Positions 26,681 through 34,856 of a stretch of 54,055 nucleotides of DNA are shown one piece after another. The stretch is taken from assembly GCA_002381695.1 (NCBI GenBank), contig DFXM01000020.1:547403-601457 (forward strand), given 5' to 3'. The notes under the pieces are model-generated. The model saw only the letters and a program-made list of their open reading frames with translations, was not told the origin of the DNA and ran no database searches. The position numbers and the translations under genes are program-made. Source of the DNA: Clostridium sp. UBA4108. Lineage in GTDB: Bacteria > Bacillota > Clostridia > Clostridiales > Clostridiaceae. How positions within the stretch are numbered: position 1 is the first letter of the stretch; each line of letters begins with the position of its first letter.

Positions 26681-27924
26681 TTCTTTTCTCCTCCTGGTTG
26701 ATGCATCTTACCTTGCTTTTGATTACTATGACAAACCCCACACTTATTAATAGGTGATGGGCTTCCTTGTATACTTTCAGGGAGTTTGTTGTCAATGCTA
26801 AGTTCAGACTTCCACTCAGCATGAGGACTATTATGACAAGCTTCGCATTGTATCTTACCATCCATTTTCTTTGCAGGGCTATTATTGAGATAAGAGTTGC
26901 GATACAATTTATCAGGATTGGTACTATATTTATTTTCATGACACTGCTGACAAGTTGGTTCTTGTAGCCATGCTTCTCTTCCAGCAGCCTGGCTACTGGC
27001 TATCTTGGCCATATCTCCATGACAATTAGCGTCTCCACAAGTAATACCTGCTGTTTTCATAATCCCTCTATAACACTGAGTAAGAGGTCCTGGATGACAA
27101 CTATAACAGCTAGGATTTTGGGTGGATGACAATCCCATTTTATTAGCATGAAAGCCATGCATAGCCTGTGAAAAAGGTAAAACTCCGTCCTGACCCTTTT
27201 CTCCTATAATATTATCTTCATGACAAGTTGAACATTTATAACGTTTATTTTTCTCCAAATCACTGACTAATTGAGTACCAGATAATTTATCGTGTGATTT
27301 TAAGATATTTAAATCAGTGTCTTCATCACCGTGACATACACTACATTTCATCTCATCAGATACAGGGACAACAATTTTATCCTCCATAACTAATAATTTA
27401 TTAGTCTTTAAATCTTCTACTGTAACTTTAGCTAGTTGATAAGGATTTTCGATCTTACTATTATCATTGTAAGGGGTGACTGGTATGGCTGTGGCTTCAA
27501 AATATTTATTATCTGGTGATAACTTCATTTCTCCTTTTAGCCTATTACCTGTTATCCCTACATCTTTTGATACATCATATCCATAATCCTTTGCATACTC
27601 CCAGAAATTAATTTTATCTGCTGAAGTTGTATTATCTATAATTTCATAAGTGACTCTAATACCGCTTGTTACTAGTTTACTCTTTTTGTTACCTTTTTCA
27701 AAAATCTGAACCTTTAAGGTATTTGCTGGTGGCAATATTAAAAAACTTGAGTAATCCTTTTGCATGCAATGCATCCCTAAATCATTAGCGGCAAGTAAAA
27801 CATATTCTTTGTCAGCACCTCCTGGTATAGCCTGCACACCTATTTCAGGATATAACTTATTGGACATATAAATTGCTGATATACATAAAAGTGCTACTCC
27901 TAATTTTTTATATCTTTTTTTCAT
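26677..27924 (-). CDS. Secreted seven-haem c-type cytochrome
   Basis: 415 residues from the ATG at 27924 (a GTG two codons upstream is possible). An N-terminal membrane/signal segment (about 8-22) has a KKRYKK head. A haem-free domain (about 35-190) includes NDLGMHCMQKDYSSF. Six CXXCH motifs follow at about residues 194, 231, 273, 325, 360 and 395, plus one CX4CH (CGDANCH, about 296), so seven c-type haems are predicted. Extra histidines can serve as sixth ligands. Role inferred: extracytoplasmic electron transfer or reductase. The partner haem lyase gene follows with a 4 bp overlap. Confidence 0.88.
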   Translation of the reverse strand: MKKRYKKLGVALLCISAIYMSNKLYPEIGVQAIPGGADKEYVLLAANDLGMHCMQKDYSSFLILPPANTLKVQIFEKGNKKSKLVTSGIRVTYEIIDNTTSADKINFWEYAKDYGYDVSKDVGITGNRLKGEMKLSPDNKYFEATAIPVTPYNDNSKIENPYQLAKVTVEDLKTNKLLVMEDKIVVPVSDEMKCSVCHGDEDTDLNILKSHDKLSGTQLVSDLEKNKRYKCSTCHEDNIIGEKGQDGVLPFSQAMHGFHANKMGLSSTQNPSCYSCHPGPLTQCYRGIMKTAGITCGDANCHGDMAKIASSQAAGREAWLQEPTCQQCHENKYSTNPDKLYRNSYLNNSPAKKMDGKIQCEACHNSPHAEWKSELSIDNKLPESIQGSPSPINKCGVCHSNQKQGKMHQPGGEKK

Positions 27925-28118
27925 ATACACACGCCCTAATCTTAATATTTTAGGTTATATATTCCCAATCCTAAAACACTTTATACTTTATTGTTATAGG
28001 GAGTTAACTTATGATAGCTTAGTTATACTCATAGGCAGGAATGAGCATGATAGAATAAATGCTTTGGAAAAAGAATCTATCTAGAGAGAAAGTTAGTAAA
28101 AGAATTTATGAAGATATG

Positions 28119-28168
28119 TTGACAAAATAAATATACAAAGCTAAAATAAAACTAAACAGTTAGTTTTA
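28119..28168 (+). promoter_or_regulatory. tetR promoter with overlapping 22 bp operator
   Basis: TTGACA (28119-28124) and TAAAAT (28142-28147) are 17 bp apart. A perfect inverted repeat, TAAAACTAA-ACAG-TTAGTTTTA (28147-28168), overlaps the -10 box and start site. This is a classic autorepression layout for the TetR gene just downstream. Confidence 0.7.
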
Positions 28169-28178
28169 TGGAGGAGCA

Positions 28179-28802
28179 ATGGAAGAACAACAAAAGAAAT
28201 CAGATATTACGAAAAGGCTTATTTTAGAAGCCGCAGAGATTGAATTTTCAGAAAAAGGTTTATATGGAGCTAGAGTAGATGAAATTGCTTTAAGGGCAAA
28301 AATTAACAAGGGAATGATATATCAATATTTTGGTAATAAAGAAGAGTTATATAAAGTAGCATTAGAAGCAGTGTATAATAGATTAGGCGAATGTGAAAGT
28401 AAAATAATATGTAATAATTGTAATTGCATAGAAGAGATAAGTGAAATTATAAAAATGTATTTCTACTTTTTAAAAGATAATCCCGCTTATGTAAGGATGC
28501 TTATGTGGGAAAATCTTAACTATGGTAAATATTTTGAAGAAAAATCTCTTGGAATTTCAAAAAATACCATAAGAACCGAGTTAGATATAATTATAACTGA
28601 GGGAAAAAATAAAGGTGAAATAGATGAAGCAATTGATGGAGATCATGTTTTCCAAACTTTGGTGGCGTGCAGCTTTAACTACTTTTCTAATATACATACA
28701 TTAAGTAAGATTCTAGATAAAGATATGATGTCAGAAGAATGTATGGAAGAACGAATAAATACAGTTACAAAAATGTTGGTTGATTATATCAAAAAAAAAT
28801 AG
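28179..28802 (+). CDS. TetR/AcrR family transcriptional regulator
   Basis: 207 residues. The N-terminal helix-turn-helix (about 10-57) shows the family pattern VDEIALRAKINKGMIYQYFGNKEELY. The ligand-binding part is helical and divergent, with several cysteines (CESKIICNNCNC). A GGAGGAG site precedes the ATG. It lies ahead of a four-gene catabolic operon in the same direction. Operator-like palindromes at both its own promoter and that operon suggest it represses both. Confidence 0.88.
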   Translation: MEEQQKKSDITKRLILEAAEIEFSEKGLYGARVDEIALRAKINKGMIYQYFGNKEELYKVALEAVYNRLGECESKIICNNCNCIEEISEIIKMYFYFLKDNPAYVRMLMWENLNYGKYFEEKSLGISKNTIRTELDIIITEGKNKGEIDEAIDGDHVFQTLVACSFNYFSNIHTLSKILDKDMMSEECMEERINTVTKMLVDYIKKK

Positions 28803-28830
28803 TAGTGCAAATTTAGCACTATTATTTTTA
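28803..28830 (+). terminator. Terminator of tetR
   Basis: TAGTGC and GCACTA form a perfect 6 bp stem around AAATTTA, followed by TTATTTTTA. Confidence 0.6.
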
Positions 28831-28838
28831 AATAAAAA

Positions 28839-28859
28839 ATAACTAACTAGTTATATAAT
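28839..28859 (+). promoter_or_regulatory. Operator-like palindrome and -10 box of the amidohydrolase operon
   Basis: ATAACTA-AC-TAGTTAT (28839-28854) is a perfect inverted repeat that shares the AACTA/TAGTT core with the tetR operator. It touches a TATAAT -10 box (28854-28859). The -35 region is weak. Confidence 0.5.
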
Positions 28860-28880
28860 TATTTGAAGGAGGTGAATTAA

Positions 28881-30176
28881 GTGAATTTAAAAGAAATAAA
28901 AGATAGAGTTTGTCATGCTATAGATATTCATAGGAGCGAAATCCTTAGTTGTGGGAAATATATATTAAATAATCCAGAAATGGGATATAAAGAGCATAAA
29001 ACAAGTGAATACATTAGAAAAAAGTTTGAGGAGCTAAATATTCCATATGAATATCCTATTGCATTAACAGGAGTAAAAGGAAAGATAAAAGGAGAACAGA
29101 GTAAACTTAATGTTTGCATAATTGGAGAAATGGATGCAGTTAAAAGTCCAAGCCATCCAAAGGCAGCTTCAGACACAGGAGCAGCACATTCCTGTGGACA
29201 TAATGTACAAGTTGCAACATTACTAGGAGTTGCTTATGGACTTATCAAAAGTGGATGCATGAAGGAGTTTAGTGGTGATGTAACCGTTTTCGCTGTACCG
29301 GCAGAAGAGTTTGTGGAAATTAGTGAAAGACTTGAATTTAAAGCAATGAATAAGATTAATTGTCTTGGTGGAAAACAAGAGCTTATATATCAAGGGGCCT
29401 TTGATGATATAGATATAGCTATGATGGTACACTCTCAGGCTCAAACACCAGAAAGAAAGTTATTGACTAGAGGAAGTAGTCTTGGATTTATGGCAAAAAA
29501 TATTCAATTTAAGGGAGTGGAGGCACATGGTGCTGAGCCCTTTGATGGCATAAATGCACTAAATGCAGCTATGTTAGCACTAGCTGGAATAAATGCGAAT
29601 CGAGAGACTTTCTCAGAAAAAGAGAAGATACGAATCCATCCAATTATAACTAAGGGTGGGGAATTAGTTAATACAATTCCTGATAACGTACAATTAGAGA
29701 CATATATTAGAGGTGCAGATATTAATGCAATCAATAAGGGCGTAAAAGTAGTAGATAGAGCAGTAGAGGGAGCAGCCTGTATGATAGGAGCAAAAGCAAA
29801 TATTGAAAGTATTATGGGATATATGCCGCTAAAACAAAACTTGGAGATAAGCAACTTATTAGAAGAAAATGCTCTTAATTTTATACCAGAAGAAGATATT
29901 ATAAAGGGTGTAGATATGATTGGATCTACAGATATGGGAGATTTAAGTCAGATAATTCCTTGTATTCAACCTACCATGGGAGGATTTAAGGGAGCAGCTC
30001 ATAGTAAGGATTTCTCTGTAACAGATGAGGAATGGGCATATATTACAGCTTCAAAGTTACTTGCAATGACAGTGGTAGACCTTTTATATGACAATGCATT
30101 AAAAGGTATTAACATAAAAAATAATTTTAAACCATTATTGACTAAGGATGAATATTTAAAATACTTAAATAATTAG
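28881..30176 (+). CDS. M20 family amidohydrolase/peptidase
   Basis: 431 residues with a GTG start behind a perfect AAGGAGGTGA site. M20D-type features: a metal-binding GEMDAV block (the D is a ligand), AHSCGHNVQ (about 93-101), PAEEF catalytic/metal Glu-Glu (about 139-143), an inserted dimerisation domain with GVEAHGAEPFDGINAL, and a C-terminal metal His in KGAAHSKDF. It hydrolyses amide bonds of N-acyl or dipeptide-like compounds in the cytoplasm. First gene of the TetR-controlled operon, so it may release the substrate of the downstream enzymes. Confidence 0.85.
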   Translation: MNLKEIKDRVCHAIDIHRSEILSCGKYILNNPEMGYKEHKTSEYIRKKFEELNIPYEYPIALTGVKGKIKGEQSKLNVCIIGEMDAVKSPSHPKAASDTGAAHSCGHNVQVATLLGVAYGLIKSGCMKEFSGDVTVFAVPAEEFVEISERLEFKAMNKINCLGGKQELIYQGAFDDIDIAMMVHSQAQTPERKLLTRGSSLGFMAKNIQFKGVEAHGAEPFDGINALNAAMLALAGINANRETFSEKEKIRIHPIITKGGELVNTIPDNVQLETYIRGADINAINKGVKVVDRAVEGAACMIGAKANIESIMGYMPLKQNLEISNLLEENALNFIPEEDIIKGVDMIGSTDMGDLSQIIPCIQPTMGGFKGAAHSKDFSVTDEEWAYITASKLLAMTVVDLLYDNALKGINIKNNFKPLLTKDEYLKYLNN

Positions 30177-30186
30177 GAGTGATAAA

Positions 30187-31203
30187 ATGTGGAATGAAGA
30201 AAAATTAGACGAGTTATTGACAACACCATCTAAGGCATTAATTGAGGATATGAAGAAAATACAAGGTGATATTATGGTACTAGGTGCCGGTGGGAAAATG
30301 GGACCTAGCCTATGCATTCTAGCTAAAAATGCCATAAAAGAGGCTAATATTAACAAAAAAGTTATTGCAGTATCTAGATTTACTGATCCTGTAGCAACAA
30401 AACTCTTACAAGAAAATGATATAGAAACTATATCAATTGATTTGCAAAATTTAGAACAGTTGAATAATCTTCCTAATATAAAAAATATAATTTATATGGC
30501 AGGACGTAAGTTTGGTACCGATGGAAGTGAATGGAAAACATGGGGTATGAATTCAGTTCTCCCCGCATTTGTTGGGGAAAAATTTAAAAATTCTAATATT
30601 GTAGTGTTTTCATCAGGAAACATTTATCCAATTGTACCACTTTCAACAGGAGGGTGTACAGAAAGTCAGCAACCTATACCAACAGGAGAGTATGCTATGA
30701 GCTGTCTTGCTAGGGAGCGTGCTTTTGAGTATATATGCAATACCTATGGTACTAAAGTATTTATATATAGATTAAATTTTGCAGTAGATTTAAGGTATGG
30801 TGTGCTTTATGATATTGCTGAAAAATTAATAAATGATAAACCAATTTCTATTACGACCCCTTCTTTCAATTGCATATGGCAAGGAGATGCCAATGAGATT
30901 GCTATTAGAGGTTTATTACATGGTTCATCTCCTGCATATAAGATGAATGTTACTGGACCTGAAATAATCTCTGTAAAGAAGACTGCCTATAAACTTGGAG
31001 AACTCCTTAATAAAACTCCAATATTTGAAGGAGTAGAAGGAAATGATGCCTATTTAAATGATGCGTCAAAAGCTATGGAGATTTTTGGGTATCCTTCTGT
31101 TTCTATAGAGACCTTAATTAAATGGCAGGCAGAATGGATTTTAAGTGGAGGAAGAGCTTTAGGAAAACCAACCCATTTTGAAGAGAGAAAGGGGAGCTAC
31201 TAA
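30187..31203 (+). CDS. NAD-dependent epimerase/dehydratase family (extended SDR)
   Basis: 338 residues. The Rossmann nucleotide motif is VLGAGGKMG (about 32-40). An S...Y-type active-site region appears around VVFSSGNIYP and TGEYAMSCLARE (catalytic Tyr near residue 166), although the usual YxxxK lysine is not obvious. The gene sits 10 bp behind the amidohydrolase gene and overlaps the frame of the next gene's ribosome site. Oxidation, epimerisation or dehydration of a sugar-like or hydroxy-acid intermediate is likely; the reaction is unknown. Confidence 0.75.
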   Translation: MWNEEKLDELLTTPSKALIEDMKKIQGDIMVLGAGGKMGPSLCILAKNAIKEANINKKVIAVSRFTDPVATKLLQENDIETISIDLQNLEQLNNLPNIKNIIYMAGRKFGTDGSEWKTWGMNSVLPAFVGEKFKNSNIVVFSSGNIYPIVPLSTGGCTESQQPIPTGEYAMSCLARERAFEYICNTYGTKVFIYRLNFAVDLRYGVLYDIAEKLINDKPISITTPSFNCIWQGDANEIAIRGLLHGSSPAYKMNVTGPEIISVKKTAYKLGELLNKTPIFEGVEGNDAYLNDASKAMEIFGYPSVSIETLIKWQAEWILSGGRALGKPTHFEERKGSY

Positions 31204-31204
31204 A

Positions 31205-32275
31205 ATGGATAGACATGCAAAAGCATTACAATTATTGTCTAAAGGGGCAATCATTCCTGCTACGCCTCTAGCATTGGATGAAAATCGCTGTTTTGATCCA
31301 ACTACTCAGCGAGTGCTTATGAGGTATTATTTAGATTCAGGAGTTGATGGTATTGCGACGGCAGTCCATAGTACGCAATTTGAAATTCGTAATCCAGAAA
31401 TAAATTTATTTGAACCTATTTTAAAAATAGTTAAAGAGGAAATTGACGATTATGAAGAGAAAACAGGAAGAGTTATTATTAGAATTGCAGGGGTATGTGG
31501 CGATAAAGAGCAAGCAGTAAAAGAAGCGAAATTGGCATTAGAGTATGGATACGATGCGGTTCTATTGAGTCCAGGAGGATTAAATCACATTTCAGAAGAA
31601 GAAATGTTAGAGCGTACTAAATTAGTTGCACAGATTATTCCTGTGATTGGATTCTATTTACAAACAAGTGTAGGAGGTAGAAAGTTTTCTTACGATTATT
31701 GGACAAAGTTTTGTGAAATTGAAAATGTAGTTGCAATTAAATGTGCATCCTTTAATCGTTACACTACCTTAGATGTAGTAAGAGCAGCAGCATTATCTCC
31801 ACGATCAAAGGAGATTACCCTTTATACAGGAAATGATGACAATATTATTATAGATCTTCTTACAAAATATAAATTTGAAAATCAGGGTAAGGTATACGAA
31901 AAAGTCTTTGAAGGTGGACTATTAGGACACTGGTGTGTATGGACACATAGGGCAGTTGAAATATTTAGAGAAATTAAAAAAGTTAAGAATCAAGAAGTGA
32001 TTCCACAAAAGTGGCTTACACTAGCTGCAGAAATTACAGATGTAAATTCTGCACTCTTTGACACTTCAAACGACTTCAGAGGATGTGTTCCAGGACTGCA
32101 TGAGGTATTAAGGAGACAGGGGATATTTAACAACATATTATGCTTAAATAAAGAGGAAACATTATCTGATGGGCAACTAGAAGAAATAAATAGGGTTTAT
32201 GACATGTACTTAGATTTAAATGATGATGAATTTATTAAAGAAAATATAAGCAAATGGAGAAATTGTGATAAATAA
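31205..32275 (+). CDS. DapA/NAL-family lyase (dihydrodipicolinate synthase-like)
   Basis: 356 residues from the ATG at 31205, placed behind AAGGGGAG; this is longer than the usual ~290 of the family. TIM-barrel class I aldolase: the Schiff-base lysine is in NVVAIKCASFNRY, and the upstream ligand-binding ATPLAL block replaces the usual TPF. Family members cleave or condense 2-keto acids with aldehydes. In this operon it probably splits a keto-acid intermediate made by the preceding enzymes. Confidence 0.75.
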   Translation: MDRHAKALQLLSKGAIIPATPLALDENRCFDPTTQRVLMRYYLDSGVDGIATAVHSTQFEIRNPEINLFEPILKIVKEEIDDYEEKTGRVIIRIAGVCGDKEQAVKEAKLALEYGYDAVLLSPGGLNHISEEEMLERTKLVAQIIPVIGFYLQTSVGGRKFSYDYWTKFCEIENVVAIKCASFNRYTTLDVVRAAALSPRSKEITLYTGNDDNIIIDLLTKYKFENQGKVYEKVFEGGLLGHWCVWTHRAVEIFREIKKVKNQEVIPQKWLTLAAEITDVNSALFDTSNDFRGCVPGLHEVLRRQGIFNNILCLNKEETLSDGQLEEINRVYDMYLDLNDDEFIKENISKWRNCDK

Positions 32276-32306
32276 AAAATCTATTTAAATTAGGGGGAGT
32301 TTGAAC

Positions 32307-33542
32307 ATGAATACAGAGTCTAAAGAGGGAAATATTATAACAAGGATTATGACATCTTTAGGACCAGGCTTTATTATTGCAGCTACAGTATTTGGAGCAG
32401 GTAGTATTATTACAGCTTCAAAAGCTGGGGCTGCAGGGGGGTATTCTTATTTATGGGTTTTAGTTTTAGCAGCTCTTTTCATGGTGTCTTTTACACGTAT
32501 TGCAGCTACGATTGGATGTGCAAGTGAAAGAACCATGCTAGAGGAAATAGAGATAAATTATTCAAGGGTTTTGGCTGTTTTGTTTGCAATCTCATGCTTC
32601 TTGATTTGTGTTGGATTTCAATCAGGAAACAATATTAATACGGGAGTTGCCTTAAATGCATTATTGCCTTTTATGAGCGTAAAAGCATGGATTATAATAA
32701 GTTTTTTTATAATCATGGCGTTAATTTGGAAATCTCAGAGCTTTTATCAATTATTAGAAAAAATTATGACAGTGCTGGTTATTTTTATGATAATCTGCTT
32801 TGTGGGAAATGTATTCTTCTTTGTGCCTAAAATTAGAGCAGGAGAGATGATAAGGGGATTTATACCAAGTAAAGTAATGGATTGGCAATTGATTGTATCT
32901 ATGTCTGCAACAACCTTTAGTATAGTTGGAGCTGCATGTCAAAGTTATCTTGTTCAAGGTAAGGGATGGACTATTAATCATTTAAAAAAAGCAAAACAAG
33001 ATTCATCTGTGGGAATAATTATACTGAATATTATTACAGCTATTTTATTAATTACAGCTGCCACTGTACTACCTAGAGGAGCACAAATTACAAATGTACC
33101 AAGCATTGCAATGTTATTAAAACCATTGTTAGGGGAATTTGCAAACACAATGTTCTTATTTGGATTCTTCGCAGCAGTATTTTCATCTGTTATAGCTAAT
33201 GCAGTAATAGGTGGAACCTTTTTAGCAGATGCTTTAAAATTAGGGAAAAGTATCAATGACTTTTGGGTAAAGATGTTCTCAAGTATTATAATAGCTCTTG
33301 GAATGTGTGTTGGACTAGCTTTTGGTTCAAACCCTATGCAATTAACAATTATGGCACAGGGAGCAACAGTAATCGGGGCACCACTAATTGCGGTAACATT
33401 ACTTCTTCTAGGAAACAATAAAAAGATCCTTGGTGAAAATAAAAACAGTAAATTTACAAATGTAATAGGAATAGCAGCGATTGCTTGGCTAACTTTCTTG
33501 TCTGTTAATCAAATGTTATTGTGGTTTGGAATTAGGTTATAA
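32307..33542 (+). CDS. Nramp-related membrane transporter (non-canonical)
   Basis: 411 residues from the ATG at 32307 (GGGGGAG 7-8 bp upstream), with about 11 membrane segments. The overall Nramp pattern is clear (SLGPGFIIAATVFGAGS in TM1). But the metal-binding DPGN of TM1 is replaced by FGAGS, and the TM6 region reads SATTFSIVGAACQ instead of the metal-ligand MPHN. Divalent metal transport is therefore unlikely. Its place at the end of a catabolic operon suggests uptake of an organic substrate. Confidence 0.75.
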   Translation: MNTESKEGNIITRIMTSLGPGFIIAATVFGAGSIITASKAGAAGGYSYLWVLVLAALFMVSFTRIAATIGCASERTMLEEIEINYSRVLAVLFAISCFLICVGFQSGNNINTGVALNALLPFMSVKAWIIISFFIIMALIWKSQSFYQLLEKIMTVLVIFMIICFVGNVFFFVPKIRAGEMIRGFIPSKVMDWQLIVSMSATTFSIVGAACQSYLVQGKGWTINHLKKAKQDSSVGIIILNIITAILLITAATVLPRGAQITNVPSIAMLLKPLLGEFANTMFLFGFFAAVFSSVIANAVIGGTFLADALKLGKSINDFWVKMFSSIIIALGMCVGLAFGSNPMQLTIMAQGATVIGAPLIAVTLLLLGNNKKILGENKNSKFTNVIGIAAIAWLTFLSVNQMLLWFGIRL

Positions 33543-33548
33543 TTCATA

Positions 33549-33725
33549 GATAATAGTATAGAGAGAAGAAATTAAAAAATAATGGATACCTTAAGCTTAA
33601 AGTAATTGATACTAACAGAAAAATATAAAAATGGCCTAGATACTTGAAATGAGTATCTAGACCATTTTTTATTCACAACATAGAGATTACATATAAATTT
33701 AAAGGAATAATTATTAAGAGATGTT
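33549..33725 (+). repeat. Direct repeat copy A (intergenic, with terminator hairpin)
   Basis: A segment of about 165-175 bp, clearly homologous to 40516-40690. Shared blocks are TAATAGTATAGAGA, CTTAAAGTAATT, a CTAGATACT hairpin, and CATARAGATTACAT. It follows the last gene of the TetR operon. No reading frame is conserved between the copies, so it acts at the DNA or RNA level. Confidence 0.75.
33627..33672 (+). terminator. Terminator of the TetR-controlled operon (inside repeat A)
   Basis: AAATGGCCTAGATACT pairs with AGTATCTAGACCATTT and is followed by a T run. Confidence 0.8.
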
Positions 33726-33731
33726 AAAAGA

Positions 33732-33995
33732 ATGGATAGAATTTATATACAAAAATTTATCTCATGAGACGATTTCCATGATTATTTTAGTTCAGTTAAT
33801 AATGAAGAAGTAATGGCTATGGTTACTGATAAAGCAATTCCTTTAGAAGAAGCAAAATCATTGATGAAAATTATGGCAATAATAGATCCTAAAAATACAG
33901 CTTCAAAGAAAATATTATTAAAAAATAACTTTATTTCGGAAAGAATATGTGAAATTGATGGTTTACTAGGTGAAATGCTTAGTAAGACAATGTAA
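33732..33995 (+). pseudogene. GNAT acetyltransferase remnant
   Basis: An ATG at 33732 opens a frame (MDRIYIQKFIS) that hits TGA at codon 12 (33765-33767), then continues in the same frame as DDFHDYFSSVNNEEVM to a TAA at 33995. The end carries the GNAT signature DPKNTASKKILLKNNFI. The acetyl-CoA-binding middle (about 80 residues) is missing. Nonsense codon plus internal deletion mark a dead gene. Confidence 0.8.
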
Positions 33996-34052
33996 AAAAA
34001 TATCAAGATAGAAAATTGATATATTACAAAAATCAAATATTCTGAAAATTAG

Positions 34053-34081
34053 TTGACAAGATTATAAAAAAAACTTATTAT
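34053..34081 (+). promoter_or_regulatory. Promoter of the glpP operon
   Basis: TTGACA (34053-34058) and TATTAT (34076-34081) with a 17 bp spacer, 42 bp ahead of the glpP start. Confidence 0.75.
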
Positions 34082-34122
34082 GTTAGTAGAGAAGTGAAGC
34101 TAAAAGTAAAGGTGGTAATTAG

Positions 34123-34698
34123 GTGTTTGAAGGTAATAAAAAATTCAACATAATTCCATCCATAAGAAAAATCAAAGAACTGGAATATTCTCTAAAACTT
34201 AGTAATGAGTATATATTATTAAGTGATGTACATATCGGAAATCTAAAAGGATTAGTTGATATGTGTCATAAAGCTAATAAACATGTAGCAGTTAATATGG
34301 ATTTAATAAGTGGACTAGCTTTAGATAAAGTTGGAATAAGCCTGTTAAGAAAATTATATAACGTAGATATAGTAATTGGGTCTAATGTATCTAAAATTAA
34401 TATGGCAAAGAGTATGGGGATGAAAGTTATTCATAGAGTTATTCTCATGGATTCTAGGTCCTTAGATTCAGCCTTTAAATCAATAGAGAGTTCTAAAGCA
34501 GATGCCATAGAGGTTATACCTTCTTATTATGGAATTAAATTTGCAGAGGATATAAAACAAATTAGGGATGTGCCTTTGATTTTAGGTGGATTTATAGATG
34601 ATGTGGACATAATAAAAACAGCTGCTAGTAAGGGCTTTTGGGGTGTCACAGTCAGTGATAGAGAAGTGTGGAATATAAAGTTACAACAAAATACATAG
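34123..34698 (+). CDS. glpP: GlpP-type glycerol-3-phosphate-responsive antiterminator
   Basis: 191 residues; GTG start behind GGTGG. TIM-barrel-like GlpP family features: YILLSDVHIGNLKGLVDMCHKANKHVAVNMDLISGL and PLILGGFIDDVDII. The family binds leader mRNA and prevents termination when glycerol-3-phosphate or a related triose-phosphate signal is high. A strong hairpin terminator lies between this gene and the sugar operon, the natural target. No glpF, glpK or glpD is present. Confidence 0.85.
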   Translation: MFEGNKKFNIIPSIRKIKELEYSLKLSNEYILLSDVHIGNLKGLVDMCHKANKHVAVNMDLISGLALDKVGISLLRKLYNVDIVIGSNVSKINMAKSMGMKVIHRVILMDSRSLDSAFKSIESSKADAIEVIPSYYGIKFAEDIKQIRDVPLILGGFIDDVDIIKTAASKGFWGVTVSDREVWNIKLQQNT

Positions 34699-34714
34699 TT
34701 GGATAGTGAATTTG

Positions 34715-34770
34715 AATCCTGCTTAAAAGTTATTGAAAAATAACGATTTAAGCAGGATTTTTATATTTTT
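34715..34770 (+). terminator. Leader terminator between glpP and the sugar operon (candidate antitermination site)
   Basis: The outer stem AATCCTGCTTAAA/TTTAAGCAGGATT is a perfect 13 bp. An inner stem GTTATT-GAAA-AATAAC extends it, and TTTATATTTTT follows. It sits 85 bp before the EIIC start. Confidence 0.85.
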
Positions 34771-34856
34771 ATAGAATAGGAGGGAAGAAAAAAATAAGGC
34801 TAGGGACAGGTATAGAAGGGTTTATATTTAAGAATTAAAGCTAGGGAGGGCTTAGG

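Noticed and set aside
32307..33542. MntH-type manganese/iron transporter
   Set aside because: The metal-binding DPGN and MPHN motifs are both absent, so the metal-transport label is not supported.
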